Counted from the stretch's first letter, positions 55,145-63,797 are shown. The stretch: 64,000 bases of DNA from Tuberibacillus sp. Marseille-P3662 (GCF_900178005.1 NZ_FXBS01000006.1:1054001-1118000); one strand, 5' to 3'. A program made the numbers and translations. Notes: generated by a model not told the origin, from the letters alone.

Positions 55145-56368
55145 TCAATCACCTCCTTCCGATGGAGTATTATGTCTATTTTGTCTATTCCGTTGTTCGA
55201 TAGGCGTATCAATTGGGTACAAGTCACCGCTAACGTGCAATTTTGATGCATTACCACCCACTGGAGGTTCATCTTCTTTTCGCCTCACATCATCTTGGGA
55301 CAACCAACCGCTCCGAATTGCTTTTGTATAATACTCAGCCCGGGCCGCCATGTCAGCGCGCAATAAAGCCTTATCATTGAATTTAAAGTAATACCCCTGT
55401 GAACGTAAGCCTGGGGTAAGTAATTTTCGATTAAATTCCTGCTCATACTGCCGAACAATGGGCATAAGAGTTAACTGAACAAACATCCGCATAAGCTGTT
55501 CGTTGCTAGAATAACTTTGACCCTCGGTATCATTGAGCATGGTGACCGGGACATTAAAAACATTAGCCACACGAGCACGGGTAATTCTTTCAGATGTAAA
55601 AATGTCAGCTGCAACAAATTTTTGTTCGATTTTTTCAATTTCTACACCCGGTTCTTGAAAGAGAACTCCGCCATTATCTTTATAAAATCGCTTGAAATCA
55701 TCGATGACACGTTGTCGCTTTTCTGTATCTAGATTAGCACCGTATTTCAAGATAAATGAGTTACGCGCACCTTGCATTTCTTTCAAACTAAATTCCCGGA
55801 CGGCTTTGTCAAATTCACTCGTATTCGAAAGCACTTTAACCGGATTGATCCCTTTCAAACTACCAGGGCCAAAAATGTGTTTAACATGAAGGATGTCCAT
55901 ATTATGAATATAGTAAGTACCGTTTGCGCCATTTACTCGGTACCACAGCTCTTGACCATCGACATCAAAAATAGGTTCGACATAAGCTGGATCAAGTGGC
56001 GTTATACGAACAACCGTCATGCGAATATCGCGTTCAATCAAAGCATACCCATTCCCTGTTGAATTCCTCGAAGTCTCCATCATTCGCATAAACTCAAACG
56101 ATGACATATTGGGGTTTGGGCTATTAATTAATGTGTCAGCTGAATCAGTCATCACAGCATCATAATTTTTGTGAAGCTTCAAAGGTAACATGGCCATACT
56201 ATTTGAAAGACGAGTAATAACACTAAAAATCGTTTCATTTGTTGCCAAAGTTGAATTATCAACGCCCCAAAAATTCCGGCCAAACCAGCTTGAGAAATCA
56301 AATCCTTGACCTTTCCAAGCCGAGACCGCCCCGTAAAAAGCCATTTTCAGCTTTAAAAACCATCGCAA
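55145..56368 (-). CDS. Portal protein (HK97 type)
   Basis: About 407 residues. Signatures include TNETIFSVITRLSNSMAMLPLKLH, GNGYALIERD, HVKHIFGPGSLKGINPV and RVANVFNVPVTMLND. Forms the dodecameric DNA gate. TTG at 56368, with GGTGG seven bases upstream, is the preferred start; a further TTG lies at 56386. Confidence 0.9.
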   Translation of the reverse strand: MRWFLKLKMAFYGAVSAWKGQGFDFSSWFGRNFWGVDNSTLATNETIFSVITRLSNSMAMLPLKLHKNYDAVMTDSADTLINSPNPNMSSFEFMRMMETSRNSTGNGYALIERDIRMTVVRITPLDPAYVEPIFDVDGQELWYRVNGANGTYYIHNMDILHVKHIFGPGSLKGINPVKVLSNTSEFDKAVREFSLKEMQGARNSFILKYGANLDTEKRQRVIDDFKRFYKDNGGVLFQEPGVEIEKIEQKFVAADIFTSERITRARVANVFNVPVTMLNDTEGQSYSSNEQLMRMFVQLTLMPIVRQYEQEFNRKLLTPGLRSQGYYFKFNDKALLRADMAARAEYYTKAIRSGWLSQDDVRRKEDEPPVGGNASKLHVSGDLYPIDTPIEQRNRQNRHNTPSEGGD

Positions 56369-56410
56369 GCCATCACCACCTTTCAAGGAAAATTAACGTG
56401 TTCATTAACG

Positions 56411-56617
56411 TTATTCATTACGGGCAATAGATGCATTAGCCCACATAACCGCTTCTTCTAATTTAGTCATAGCTAGTGATTTTTCCCTAGAATCCGGGCA
56501 AAGGGTATCAATCTGATAGGCAGTATGTTTAAAATTTGTCCGCAACGTTTGATATTTCACAATCTGTTCATCATCCGGTTTATGGTACGTGAAAGTATTT
56601 TCGATCCATTCATTCAT
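56411..56617 (-). CDS. Acb2/Tad1-type hairpin protein (cyclic-nucleotide sponge)
   Basis: 68 residues in two helices. FTYHKPDDEQ, CPDSREKSLAMTKLEEAVMW and the C-terminal ANASIARNE match the Acb2/Tad1 hairpin domain. Known Acb2 proteins form hexamers that trap cyclic di- and trinucleotides and so block CBASS signalling. Tad1 traps the Thoeris signal. The short length with only the hairpin favours Acb2. It sits between terminase and portal, so it is made with the late genes. Confidence 0.8.
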   Translation of the reverse strand: MNEWIENTFTYHKPDDEQIVKYQTLRTNFKHTAYQIDTLCPDSREKSLAMTKLEEAVMWANASIARNE

Positions 56618-56632
56618 ATTCTCTACTCCTTC

Positions 56633-58372
56633 TTAAGAAAGCAAATCACTCATAGACATAACACCAATATTCCCATCACCTTGTGGTACGACCAATTGCT
56701 CCATTACTTGAGAATGAGCGTTTAACAATGCAGCGAACCCATCAATCTTACGGTAACGATTTTGTTTGGTCGGCATCCAATTTCCGTTTCGATCTTCAAC
56801 CAACTTCACATTATTGATGTACCATCGGAGCAATTTGTTTTTATTTGAAATAACTTTGCCATCCAAAAAAAGTTCTTTTATATCCTTCAATGCCGGACTT
56901 AGTGTCTTATAACCTTGCCGTACTAGTTCCATTTCAAAACCATTGCTTTCCAAATCCTTAACCAAACGGAACGCATTGGCCGGATCATAAGTGATTTTAT
57001 CAATTTGATATTTTTGTGATTGTTCAATGAACCAGTCATAGACCTGAGTGTAATCGACATATTCACCGTCGCATATGGTCAAAAGCCCTTCTTTAGCGTA
57101 TTCCATATAAGGAATTTTTTCGTTATCAGTCATGACCTTCTTTCTCGGAATCCATGAATGGGACAAAACAAAAACCTCTCCTGTATCCAGCAGAGGGAAT
57201 TCAAGACATGCGCTTGTGAAGTCTTCGGTTGTCGAAAGATCAAAACCACCAACACAAGGCATACCATCAAGTGATGTGATATCTAACTGTTTTTCATTTC
57301 TTTTAATCACTTCATAATCAAGAAACGATTGCTCTGATGTGTCAGCAAAAATATTAAACTGCTTAGTAATGAAATCCGCGCGTTCCTGCGGTGTCCGCTT
57401 TTCCTTTTCCCAATCCTCTTTCAGGGTTTCAAGATCTAACGATAACCCCATATTCGGATTAGCTTTAACCCACATTTCCGGCTTTTCAAATTCATCTTCA
57501 CTATCAAGCTCAGCTAAGAAATAAAACGTCCGTTCATCTTCAATTACACCATCTAAAACATCGGATCCATCTTCATAATATTTAACGAGTGGACCATCCA
57601 ACTGATAACCAGCTGTCGTAATATATAAAATCAATGGTTGCTTACGGGATCCACGGGATTTTTTGATAATATTAATCAATTTATAGTCTTTGAATTCATG
57701 GATTTCATCAAAAACGCCCAGATGAGTGTTTAAACCATCCAGCTTTTCACTGTCAGATGCCCTGGCTTCGATTTTAGAGAAGTTCTTCTCATATTTAATT
57801 TCATATTGCAAAGGTCGATACTGTTTACGCAATGACGGTGACTTCTTAACCATCGCCTTGGCTTCCTCAAAAATGATACTAGCTTGCTGCTTAGAGTTAG
57901 CCAAAAGATAAATATCGGCCCCATTTTCACCATCTTTGGATACTGCAAAGTTAGATAATCCGGATATCATCGTTGATTTTCCGTTTTTTCGGCCAATAAA
58001 AATAAGACCCTCACGAAAGCGCCTTATCCCGGTATCCTTATGAACCCACCCATAAAGTGATCCAATGATGAAATGTTGCCAAGCTTGAAGGATGAGTTGA
58101 TCATAGTCCCCTTTTGACGGTTTACAGTATTTTTCCATAAAACGAATCGGGCGATGACCTTTTTCTTCATCAAAAACCCAAGGGAAATCCTCGGTTCCTT
58201 GCCTTTTTAAGTCTTTCAAATGCCGTTTTGCCGCCAAAATATTCTTTTTACTGGCTAAAATGTTCCCTTTGACAACTTGCTCAGCATACCAATTGACAAG
58301 TAGATGCGACGATGGTTTAGCAAGTATTTTAATGATTCCGGTTGACTTAGAATTGGTCGAAGTCGTCGTCAT
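56633..58372 (-). CDS. terL: Terminase large subunit
   Basis: 579 residues. The ATPase part has IGRKNGKSTMISGLSNF (Walker A-like) and LGVFDEIHEFKD (Walker B). The RNase H-like nuclease part has GGFDLSTTEDFTSA and TYDPANAFRLVKDL. It packages DNA into the prohead. Overlaps terS by 26 bp. Confidence 0.95.
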   Translation of the reverse strand: MTTTSTNSKSTGIIKILAKPSSHLLVNWYAEQVVKGNILASKKNILAAKRHLKDLKRQGTEDFPWVFDEEKGHRPIRFMEKYCKPSKGDYDQLILQAWQHFIIGSLYGWVHKDTGIRRFREGLIFIGRKNGKSTMISGLSNFAVSKDGENGADIYLLANSKQQASIIFEEAKAMVKKSPSLRKQYRPLQYEIKYEKNFSKIEARASDSEKLDGLNTHLGVFDEIHEFKDYKLINIIKKSRGSRKQPLILYITTAGYQLDGPLVKYYEDGSDVLDGVIEDERTFYFLAELDSEDEFEKPEMWVKANPNMGLSLDLETLKEDWEKEKRTPQERADFITKQFNIFADTSEQSFLDYEVIKRNEKQLDITSLDGMPCVGGFDLSTTEDFTSACLEFPLLDTGEVFVLSHSWIPRKKVMTDNEKIPYMEYAKEGLLTICDGEYVDYTQVYDWFIEQSQKYQIDKITYDPANAFRLVKDLESNGFEMELVRQGYKTLSPALKDIKELFLDGKVISNKNKLLRWYINNVKLVEDRNGNWMPTKQNRYRKIDGFAALLNAHSQVMEQLVVPQGDGNIGVMSMSDLLS

Positions 58373-58661
58373 CGTCGTTCACTACTTTCTTCCGTTGGGC
58401 AGCAGTCAAACCGAGCGACTTTAAAAGATTATTCAATGTCTGAACGGTCTTTGTTAACTCAATTGAAAGGGGGTTTTTGACGATATTGGTTGCTCCAGCC
58501 TTATTTGTATACTCATAAAGCAGGTCATTTTTCTTGATTTCTGATTGTAAACGCCTATAAAACCGATGAGTTTCAACATATAATTTGATCAATTCTTCAT
58601 CTGATTCTTGGTACGAATCACCAAGATATTCGCGAATTTTCTTCTCTGTCGGCACACCCAC
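58347..58661 (-). CDS. terS: Terminase small subunit, P27 family
   Basis: 104 residues, helical, with LYEYTNKAGATNIVKNPLSIELTKTVQTLNNLLKSLGLTAAQRKK, the P27 pattern. Binds the packaging start site, probably within or near its own gene. Confidence 0.85.
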   Translation of the reverse strand: MGVPTEKKIREYLGDSYQESDEELIKLYVETHRFYRRLQSEIKKNDLLYEYTNKAGATNIVKNPLSIELTKTVQTLNNLLKSLGLTAAQRKKVVNDDDDDFDQF

Positions 58662-58784
58662 ATAAATCCCCCTTTCCTCTAATTTACATTTACCCCCCTT
58701 TCATGAAAATTTCTTCAGCGCTATAAACGAAGGAGGGCCGCCGGTCTACATGGAAAAAGATTTCCAAAATTTTAGTGAGGGGGG

Positions 58785-59096
58785 CTACGTCATTTCCCTA
58801 TTGGCACAGCTTCTAACCACTTTCAGCTTGTTACGTTTCGGTTTTCCTTTATCCCCTTGTCTTCGACCCTTCTCCGGATGTTCTTTGTTATGACAAGTCG
58901 GACAGATGGACTCAAGGTTATGATAATCCAACGCAAGGTCAGGTCTATCTTCTAATGATTCGATGTGGTGTACTGTATTAGCAGGCGTAAGCTTGCCATC
59001 TTTGATGCACACCTGACATAGATAATGATCTCGGGTTAGGACATAGGTTCGGCACTTAGCCCACGCTTTTGATTTATAGAATGATTTATTTGGCAT
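58785..59096 (-). CDS. HNH endonuclease beside terminase
   Basis: 103 residues. The HNH/zinc pattern is CQVC, then TVHHIESLEDRPDLALDYHNLESICPTCHNKEH. HNH proteins next to P27-type terminases aid the cut at the packaging site. The basic C-terminal tail is typical. Confidence 0.88.
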   Translation of the reverse strand: MPNKSFYKSKAWAKCRTYVLTRDHYLCQVCIKDGKLTPANTVHHIESLEDRPDLALDYHNLESICPTCHNKEHPEKGRRQGDKGKPKRNKLKVVRSCANREMT

Positions 59097-59102
59097 TGGT
59101 GA

Positions 59103-59237
59103 TTACTCCACGATCGGCTTAAGTTTGCCAGTACATTTTTGACATTCGTTATCAAAGACGACGCAATTTTCATTGCTTTCGCATTCATTCTTTTCTGGTT
59201 CCGTACCGCATTCAGCGCATATAAACTTAATGTTCAT
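59103..59237 (-). CDS. Small phage zinc-ribbon protein
   Basis: 44 residues with two CxxC pairs (CAEC and CQKC) plus another two Cys, likely a zinc ribbon. GAGGTGATGATGCTT precedes the start at 59237. Function unknown. Confidence 0.6.
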   Translation of the reverse strand: MNIKFICAECGTEPEKNECESNENCVVFDNECQKCTGKLKPIVE

Positions 59238-59256
59238 AAGCATCATCACCTCGTAA

Positions 59257-59397
59257 TCATTCACTGATAAACTCACCATCTCCATTTATCACTATAATTC
59301 TCTTAGACTTACCAACGTTCATCCAGAAAACATACAAGCCGTCATACTCACAAATAAACTCAACATCTAAGTTGATGCTTATATACCCAGCGCTCAA
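59257..59397 (-). CDS. Small phage protein
   Basis: 46 residues from a TTG with GAGGTGATG upstream: SAGYISINLDVEFICEYDG..FWMNVGKSKRIIVING. Predicted beta-rich. Supported by ribosome site and tight packing between neighbours only. Confidence 0.5.
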   Translation of the reverse strand: MSAGYISINLDVEFICEYDGLYVFWMNVGKSKRIIVINGDGEFISE

Positions 59398-59414
59398 TGA
59401 ACATCACCTCAAAG

Positions 59415-59648
59415 TCAAATAGCGTGTACCGCCTGATTAAACTCTTTTCTAACCAATTCAATTAAATCATCATGTGTCTTATCCTTATACTCATCTGGAC
59501 CCATAACCAATGTTCCGTCTACAGAATTACCAGCAAGGCTGACCGTATAACGGATTTCCACGCCAGTCATTGAAGACTGTTCAGGTACATGACTTTGATC
59601 AGTGTAGAGTTCGGCATATTCAAAACTGATATCATCGATACGAATCAT
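59415..59648 (-). CDS. Phage hypothetical protein
   Basis: 77 residues, acidic, beta-rich N-terminal half and a helical end. AGAGGTGATTAG precedes the ATG. First gene of the packaging operon after the kwaA terminator. Not recognised. Confidence 0.6.
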   Translation of the reverse strand: MIRIDDISFEYAELYTDQSHVPEQSSMTGVEIRYTVSLAGNSVDGTLVMGPDEYKDKTHDDLIELVRKEFNQAVHAI

Positions 59649-59671
59649 CTAATCACCTCTTTTTAACCAAA

Positions 59672-59707
59672 TAAAAAAGCACCCTGTTAAGGATGCTTTT
59701 TATTTCG
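59672..59707 (-). terminator. Terminator after the Kiwa operon
   Basis: AAAAAGCATCC...GGGTGCTTTTTT on the minus strand separates the cargo from the phage packaging operon. Confidence 0.75.
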
Positions 59708-59776
59708 TTTTATTCTCTGGTAGTTTCCTGCACTATAGCAAAGGGTACACTATGATTCTAATATGTTTGACCTTTT

Positions 59777-60322
59777 TTACTCTTCATTTTCTTGTTTTCG
59801 AACTAAATACAATCCTGTTCCGATTAATTTGGTTTTCAATTTGATGTTTTTATTATGTCTAAAAAAAGTTATATCACAGTTAGAAACTATACATTCCCCA
59901 CTTTTGGTAACAAAAATCTTATAATTGAAAAGCAACAATAAAGGGTTGATATATATCATATTATTCTTCACATATATAAACATGATAAGCAAAAATAAAC
60001 TTAGGTTAGTTATTAGGCTTGAGTTATCGTTAATATCGATTGACAACAAAGGTACTAAATAGGTTGCGATGTAACTAATTAAATCGTTATTATTTATTGA
60101 AACCTCTGAGAAAAAACGCTTTGTTGTTAATTTTGAATTAAGGATAAACAATAGGGCTAATAGCGAAAATACTAAAAATGATAACAATGTTAAAAAATAT
60201 ATTTTTTCTTTTAACACATAATTTCCTGCTAATATGGCCTTATAATTACTAAGCAATAATATTACATACAATGGCGAAAAAGATGAAATAAATAGAAGCA
60301 CCCTTACTATCAATGTAGGCAT
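59777..60322 (-). CDS. kwaA: Kiwa defence membrane protein KwaA
   Basis: 181 residues with four to five membrane spans (about 5-27, 38-62, 83-96, 102-121 and 123-133) and a basic cytosolic end. The opening RVLLFISSFSPLYVILLL and the pairing with KwaB match KwaA. In described Kiwa systems KwaA senses phage entry at the membrane and works with KwaB. It starts 18 bp after kwaB. AT-rich, unlike the structural genes. Confidence 0.75.
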   Translation of the reverse strand: MPTLIVRVLLFISSFSPLYVILLLSNYKAILAGNYVLKEKIYFLTLLSFLVFSLLALLFILNSKLTTKRFFSEVSINNNDLISYIATYLVPLLSIDINDNSSLITNLSLFLLIMFIYVKNNMIYINPLLLLFNYKIFVTKSGECIVSNCDITFFRHNKNIKLKTKLIGTGLYLVRKQENEE

Positions 60323-60340
60323 TATTACTTCCTTCTTTCA

Positions 60341-61267
60341 TTAAGCATCCTCATCAATTCTATCCTCTTGTCCTAAATAACTTTTATAAAAAGAATCCCT
60401 TATAAGTTGGGAAATAGGAATGAGTTGATCTTTATTGTTATAATTTATTTTATGATTCGAAGTATCTAAATCTAATTGAAGTTTAAACTTTTTATTAACT
60501 GTAACTATTTCCTCAAAGTTTTGCAAACATCTTTCCGCACGATCAATGTCAGCATTTAGTTTAGCAAAAGCTCTTACTATCCTGTAATCATTTAAACTGT
60601 CTTTTCTAAAATCATCAAAATTATTGATTTTATCAACATTTTTTACAACCCCTAATGTTTCTTTTGCTTTTTGTTTATAAACCCCTCTTAGAGAAAACAC
60701 TTGTTCTAATGCATAATGTCTAATCACTAAGATTTCACTTTGGAAATAAATTAAATCTATATCGCCATCTATACCTATTAAATTTTCTGAAATTTGATGA
60801 AAGGTATTATCAGAAACAAATCCAGTCAATCCATACTTTAGTTTATTAAATTTAACCAGCTTTCTAAAAATGATCATCTCTTCCAAACCGTCTTCGGTGT
60901 TTATATCAAATTTGATGCTGTAATAGCTTAATTTATCCATTTGTTCTTGTATTTTCTTTTTCTTTGTTTTTTCGTCTTCGTAATAGCTATCGAAAACCTC
61001 TTGCAAATGACCCAAATCCGATAAGTTAGCTAACTCAAGATAATCCTGATAGTATCCTATCGGGCTATATGTTTTTTGTGGTTTTTCCTTATTATCGTTT
61101 AATGCTTGTAAAGTTATATCTTTGATTTGTTCTTTTACGTCATCCCCAATATCTACATAGAATGTGTGATATATTGGAGTGGATGTTTTTTTTGTAAAAA
61201 AAAGCCGAATATTAAGATCATCATATGAACTATCTTTTATTATGGTTTCTAATTTTTGGATATCCAT
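60341..61267 (-). CDS. kwaB: Kiwa defence protein KwaB (DUF4868)
   Basis: 308 residues. The DUF4868 core is visible at about 130-225: KYGLTGFVSDNTFHQISE, then GDIDLIYFQSEILVIRHYAL and EQVFSLRGVYKQKAKETL. KwaB binds DNA and acts with KwaA to stop phage replication and late transcription. Here kwaB precedes kwaA, the reverse of the order given for E. coli Kiwa. It starts after GGGGG, and a Spo0A-box-like repeat lies just upstream. Confidence 0.78.
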   Translation of the reverse strand: MDIQKLETIIKDSSYDDLNIRLFFTKKTSTPIYHTFYVDIGDDVKEQIKDITLQALNDNKEKPQKTYSPIGYYQDYLELANLSDLGHLQEVFDSYYEDEKTKKKKIQEQMDKLSYYSIKFDINTEDGLEEMIIFRKLVKFNKLKYGLTGFVSDNTFHQISENLIGIDGDIDLIYFQSEILVIRHYALEQVFSLRGVYKQKAKETLGVVKNVDKINNFDDFRKDSLNDYRIVRAFAKLNADIDRAERCLQNFEEIVTVNKKFKLQLDLDTSNHKINYNNKDQLIPISQLIRDSFYKSYLGQEDRIDEDA

Positions 61268-61280
61268 AAAAATCCCCCTT

Positions 61281-61305
61281 TGTCGACATGTATTTCGACA
61301 AAAAA
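61281..61305 (-). promoter_or_regulatory. Inverted Spo0A-box-like repeat upstream of kwaB
   Basis: TTTGTCGA-AATACATG-TCGACAAA (8-bp arms) lies 14 bp before the kwaB start. One arm contains TTTTTTGTCGAAAT, which includes the 0A box TGTCGAA. The same 14-mer recurs before the HNH gene at 63730. Confidence 0.45.
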
Positions 61306-61371
61306 AGAGGAAAGTCCTGCTACTTATGACATAAATGATTGTTACCGTGATGAGTGTCTATTGATGGACGC

Positions 61372-61439
61372 GATCTGTCGATGGAATTGAACCACCATCT
61401 GATCAATCGTCCGCTTCTACCAATTAAGCTACACAGACC
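61372..61439 (-). tRNA. tRNA-like remnant without a pairable anticodon arm
   Basis: On the minus strand a 7-bp acceptor stem (GGTCTGT/ACAGATC, one G-T), a D arm (GCTT-AATTGGTAG-AAGC) and a T arm (GGTGG-TTCAATT-CCATC) are all present. The 16 bases between D and T arms do not form an anticodon stem, and no CCA follows. Probably a decayed phage tRNA. The amino acid cannot be assigned. Confidence 0.55.
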
Positions 61440-61566
61440 ATAATAAAAAGACGCGCCCATAATGGACACGTTCCTAATGACTTTTTATCTATTAACATCG
61501 TATCACCTTATATCCGGAACAACCTGCCAACTTTTTGCCATAATCCTGCCGTTTTTTTGCCATTAC

Positions 61567-62145
61567 TTACTTTCGTATTTTTTCATCTGAAAAATCTTGA
61601 ATAACTTCACTTTTTTTCATAATATCCCAATTAGATAACTTTTTCTCTTCTAAAATATTTGCGCCGTCCTTTAACCACGAAATAGGTTCTTCGTTTGGTT
61701 TTGTCGGATTCACCCATATTAAAAGTCTGAGATATTCCGATTTATGTGAAATAGAATAAAAATGATCCCTAACTTTTTCATCACAAGAAACAACAATTTG
61801 ATCAGTAACTAACGCCGCCTCGATTAAATGTACATCTTTAAGCATGGGGCCTACTCTAGATCTATCTTTTGTTTCTCCGATTACATTTCTTAAATTATGT
61901 ACCCCCCTAACGTTGTTTATATACTTTACTTTCCTTCTTCTTTTAAAAGCTCCCAACAATTTTAAAGAGAATTTAGAAGCTCGTTTACGCCATTCACTTT
62001 CAATTTCATCGGACATGACTAAGGAATTTGGTGAGTTAAATAGTTCTAACAAGAATTCCCTACACATTGATGAAATTGGATGAATTTTTTTAGATGCTGA
62101 AAAAGAAACTGAAGTATCTACTACAAGATTTTTTCCTGATTCCAT
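61567..62145 (-). CDS. PIN-like domain nuclease, partner of the ATPase
   Basis: 192 residues. A PIN-type acidic set is visible: KNLVVDTSVSF (first Asp), SDEIESEW (Glu), LKDVHLIEAALVTDQIVVSCDEKVRDHF (second and third Asp). PIN domains cleave RNA with Mg2+. The ATG at 62145 lies 1 base after the ATPase stop (TAA-T-ATG), so translation is coupled. No VapB-like antitoxin is nearby, so control by the ATPase is inferred. Confidence 0.7.
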   Translation of the reverse strand: MESGKNLVVDTSVSFSASKKIHPISSMCREFLLELFNSPNSLVMSDEIESEWRKRASKFSLKLLGAFKRRRKVKYINNVRGVHNLRNVIGETKDRSRVGPMLKDVHLIEAALVTDQIVVSCDEKVRDHFYSISHKSEYLRLLIWVNPTKPNEEPISWLKDGANILEEKKLSNWDIMKKSEVIQDFSDEKIRK

Positions 62146-62146
62146 A

Positions 62147-63502
62147 TTAAAATCCACCATTTCTACTATTTGTTGTTGCATCTAAATAATGAGCTTCTGC
62201 AGATAACTCTACGTCATCAAAGTCAACAGGCCATTCTCCAAATGTACCATTCTCATCTAGATCAGAACTTATCACTTCAGTTGCACCATCTGAAGAACTT
62301 TTTCTAAACCAATGGAGTTTTACCTTATTGTGACTTAAATTATTATTAGCAGCTATTGTTTGAATTCCTCTTAATAATATCGAACTATGAGTTTCAACAA
62401 CTACAATAACTCCTCGAGCGGAAGCTTTCGCTAATAATTTTGCAAAGAAATATTGAGCTCTTGGATGTAAATGAATTTCAGGTTGTTCAATGTAAACCAT
62501 TTGACCAGGCTTTGCGAAAATTAGTGCTACTACCACAGGTAATGTTTGTGAAACACCTAAACCAACATCGGCAATGTTAATTAGGTCATCGTTCTCATTT
62601 ACTCCCTCAATATTTCTTCCAACATTCAAAGAAACTTGAGTATCGTTTATCTTCTTAGCTTTGATTCTATTGGTCAATCCAATAGACTTTAAATCATTTT
62701 CAAGTTCAGAGAGTTTATCTTCTTCGTTGTTCTGCCATTGAGTGATTATACTAGCAACATATTTTTCAAAAGTACCAGGCAAAAATAATTCCTCATAATC
62801 TGAATCTACGGCAGTTGTAGGATAATTACGTTCAGGATTCCCTCTCAGTCCTGGGAGATGAATTATTTTTCGAATTTCCCTCTCAAAGGAATTTATAGGA
62901 AAATCAGTTAAAAACCGATCTTCACCTAAGGTTATAACACCTTTTAGAAAACACCTATTTCTTTTAACAATAACATCGTAATCGCTGTCTTCCAGTCTGT
63001 TGACGATATCGATAAGGTATTCTGGTATAAAGTCGAAAAGCTCTTCCCCTTTCATCTTAGAATGTAATGTAAATGAATCAATAGTGTCATTTTGACCTGA
63101 AAAATTATACACATTATATTCAACCTTATCTACTATAAATCCGGTTTTCCCTTTTTTGAAAAATACTTTACAAGACTCATCTGAGCCAAGTTTAAACCCA
63201 ACAGAAAAATATGTTAGATTATTTGCTCTTGGATTCTTAAATAGTAATTGATCGTTAGAAGTAAATCTTACATTAGGTCCATTTAACAGCAATGCTCCAG
63301 GATCAAAACTCTCTTCTAATGTTTGCTTCATTAATAGCAAAGGTTGAATAAAGCTGGATTTCCCTGAACTATTGGTTCCCGCCATTACTGTCAAAGGCTT
63401 AATCTCAATATCAGTTTCTTTATCAATTGATTTATAACCTTCTACTGATATTTCTTTTATTCCATCAAACACTGCCTGTCTTCTTCGCCTTCTTTTATTC
63501 AC
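62147..63502 (-). CDS. AAA-family (AAA_15/DUF3696-like) ATPase
   Basis: 451 residues. Walker A is AGTNSSGKSSF (about 41-51), the signature-like region is around NIADVGLGVSQTLPV, Walker B is MVYIEQPEIHLHP and the switch His is in VVVETHSSILL. The C-terminal GTFGEWPVDFDDVEL is like DUF3696. It is a compact SMC/OLD-type ATPase without a TOPRIM domain. Such ATPases act as sensors in PARIS, Septu and related systems. Here the coupled effector would be the PIN nuclease. Confidence 0.78.
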   Translation of the reverse strand: MNKRRRRRQAVFDGIKEISVEGYKSIDKETDIEIKPLTVMAGTNSSGKSSFIQPLLLMKQTLEESFDPGALLLNGPNVRFTSNDQLLFKNPRANNLTYFSVGFKLGSDESCKVFFKKGKTGFIVDKVEYNVYNFSGQNDTIDSFTLHSKMKGEELFDFIPEYLIDIVNRLEDSDYDVIVKRNRCFLKGVITLGEDRFLTDFPINSFEREIRKIIHLPGLRGNPERNYPTTAVDSDYEELFLPGTFEKYVASIITQWQNNEEDKLSELENDLKSIGLTNRIKAKKINDTQVSLNVGRNIEGVNENDDLINIADVGLGVSQTLPVVVALIFAKPGQMVYIEQPEIHLHPRAQYFFAKLLAKASARGVIVVVETHSSILLRGIQTIAANNNLSHNKVKLHWFRKSSSDGATEVISSDLDENGTFGEWPVDFDDVELSAEAHYLDATTNSRNGGF

Positions 63503-63797
63503 AATTATCCCCCCTAAATACTTAATTTCTACAAAAAAAACAAATCACCTTCACGATTACCCATATCTTATATTTTGTGTAATTCCCCTATTTACCAAAT
63601 CGCCTGTCACACACGAATCCAAACACATTCAAAAAATGAATTACACACACACTTTATTACGGTTAATTAAAAGTGTATGTTTAGAATAAGTAACCAAAAA
63701 ATTTACATAAGTATAAAAGGTTTTTGAACTTTTTTGTCGAAATTTGCATATTAGCTTAATTTTAATTTAATATGTGTACAAATTTGAGGTGTTTGAC
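63503..63797. promoter_or_regulatory. AT-rich divergent region between ATPase and HNH genes
   Basis: About 295 bp holding no gene. ATTTCTACAAAAAA (63525-63538) and TTTTTTGTCGAAAT (63730-63743) are near-identical motifs in opposite orientation, each facing its gene. Both contain or nearly contain a Spo0A box. Confidence 0.45.

Noticed and set aside
61442-61500. Second tRNA next to the tRNA-like remnant
   Set aside because: AATAAAAAG/CTTTTTAT pairing looks like a weak terminator; no D or T arm motifs are present.
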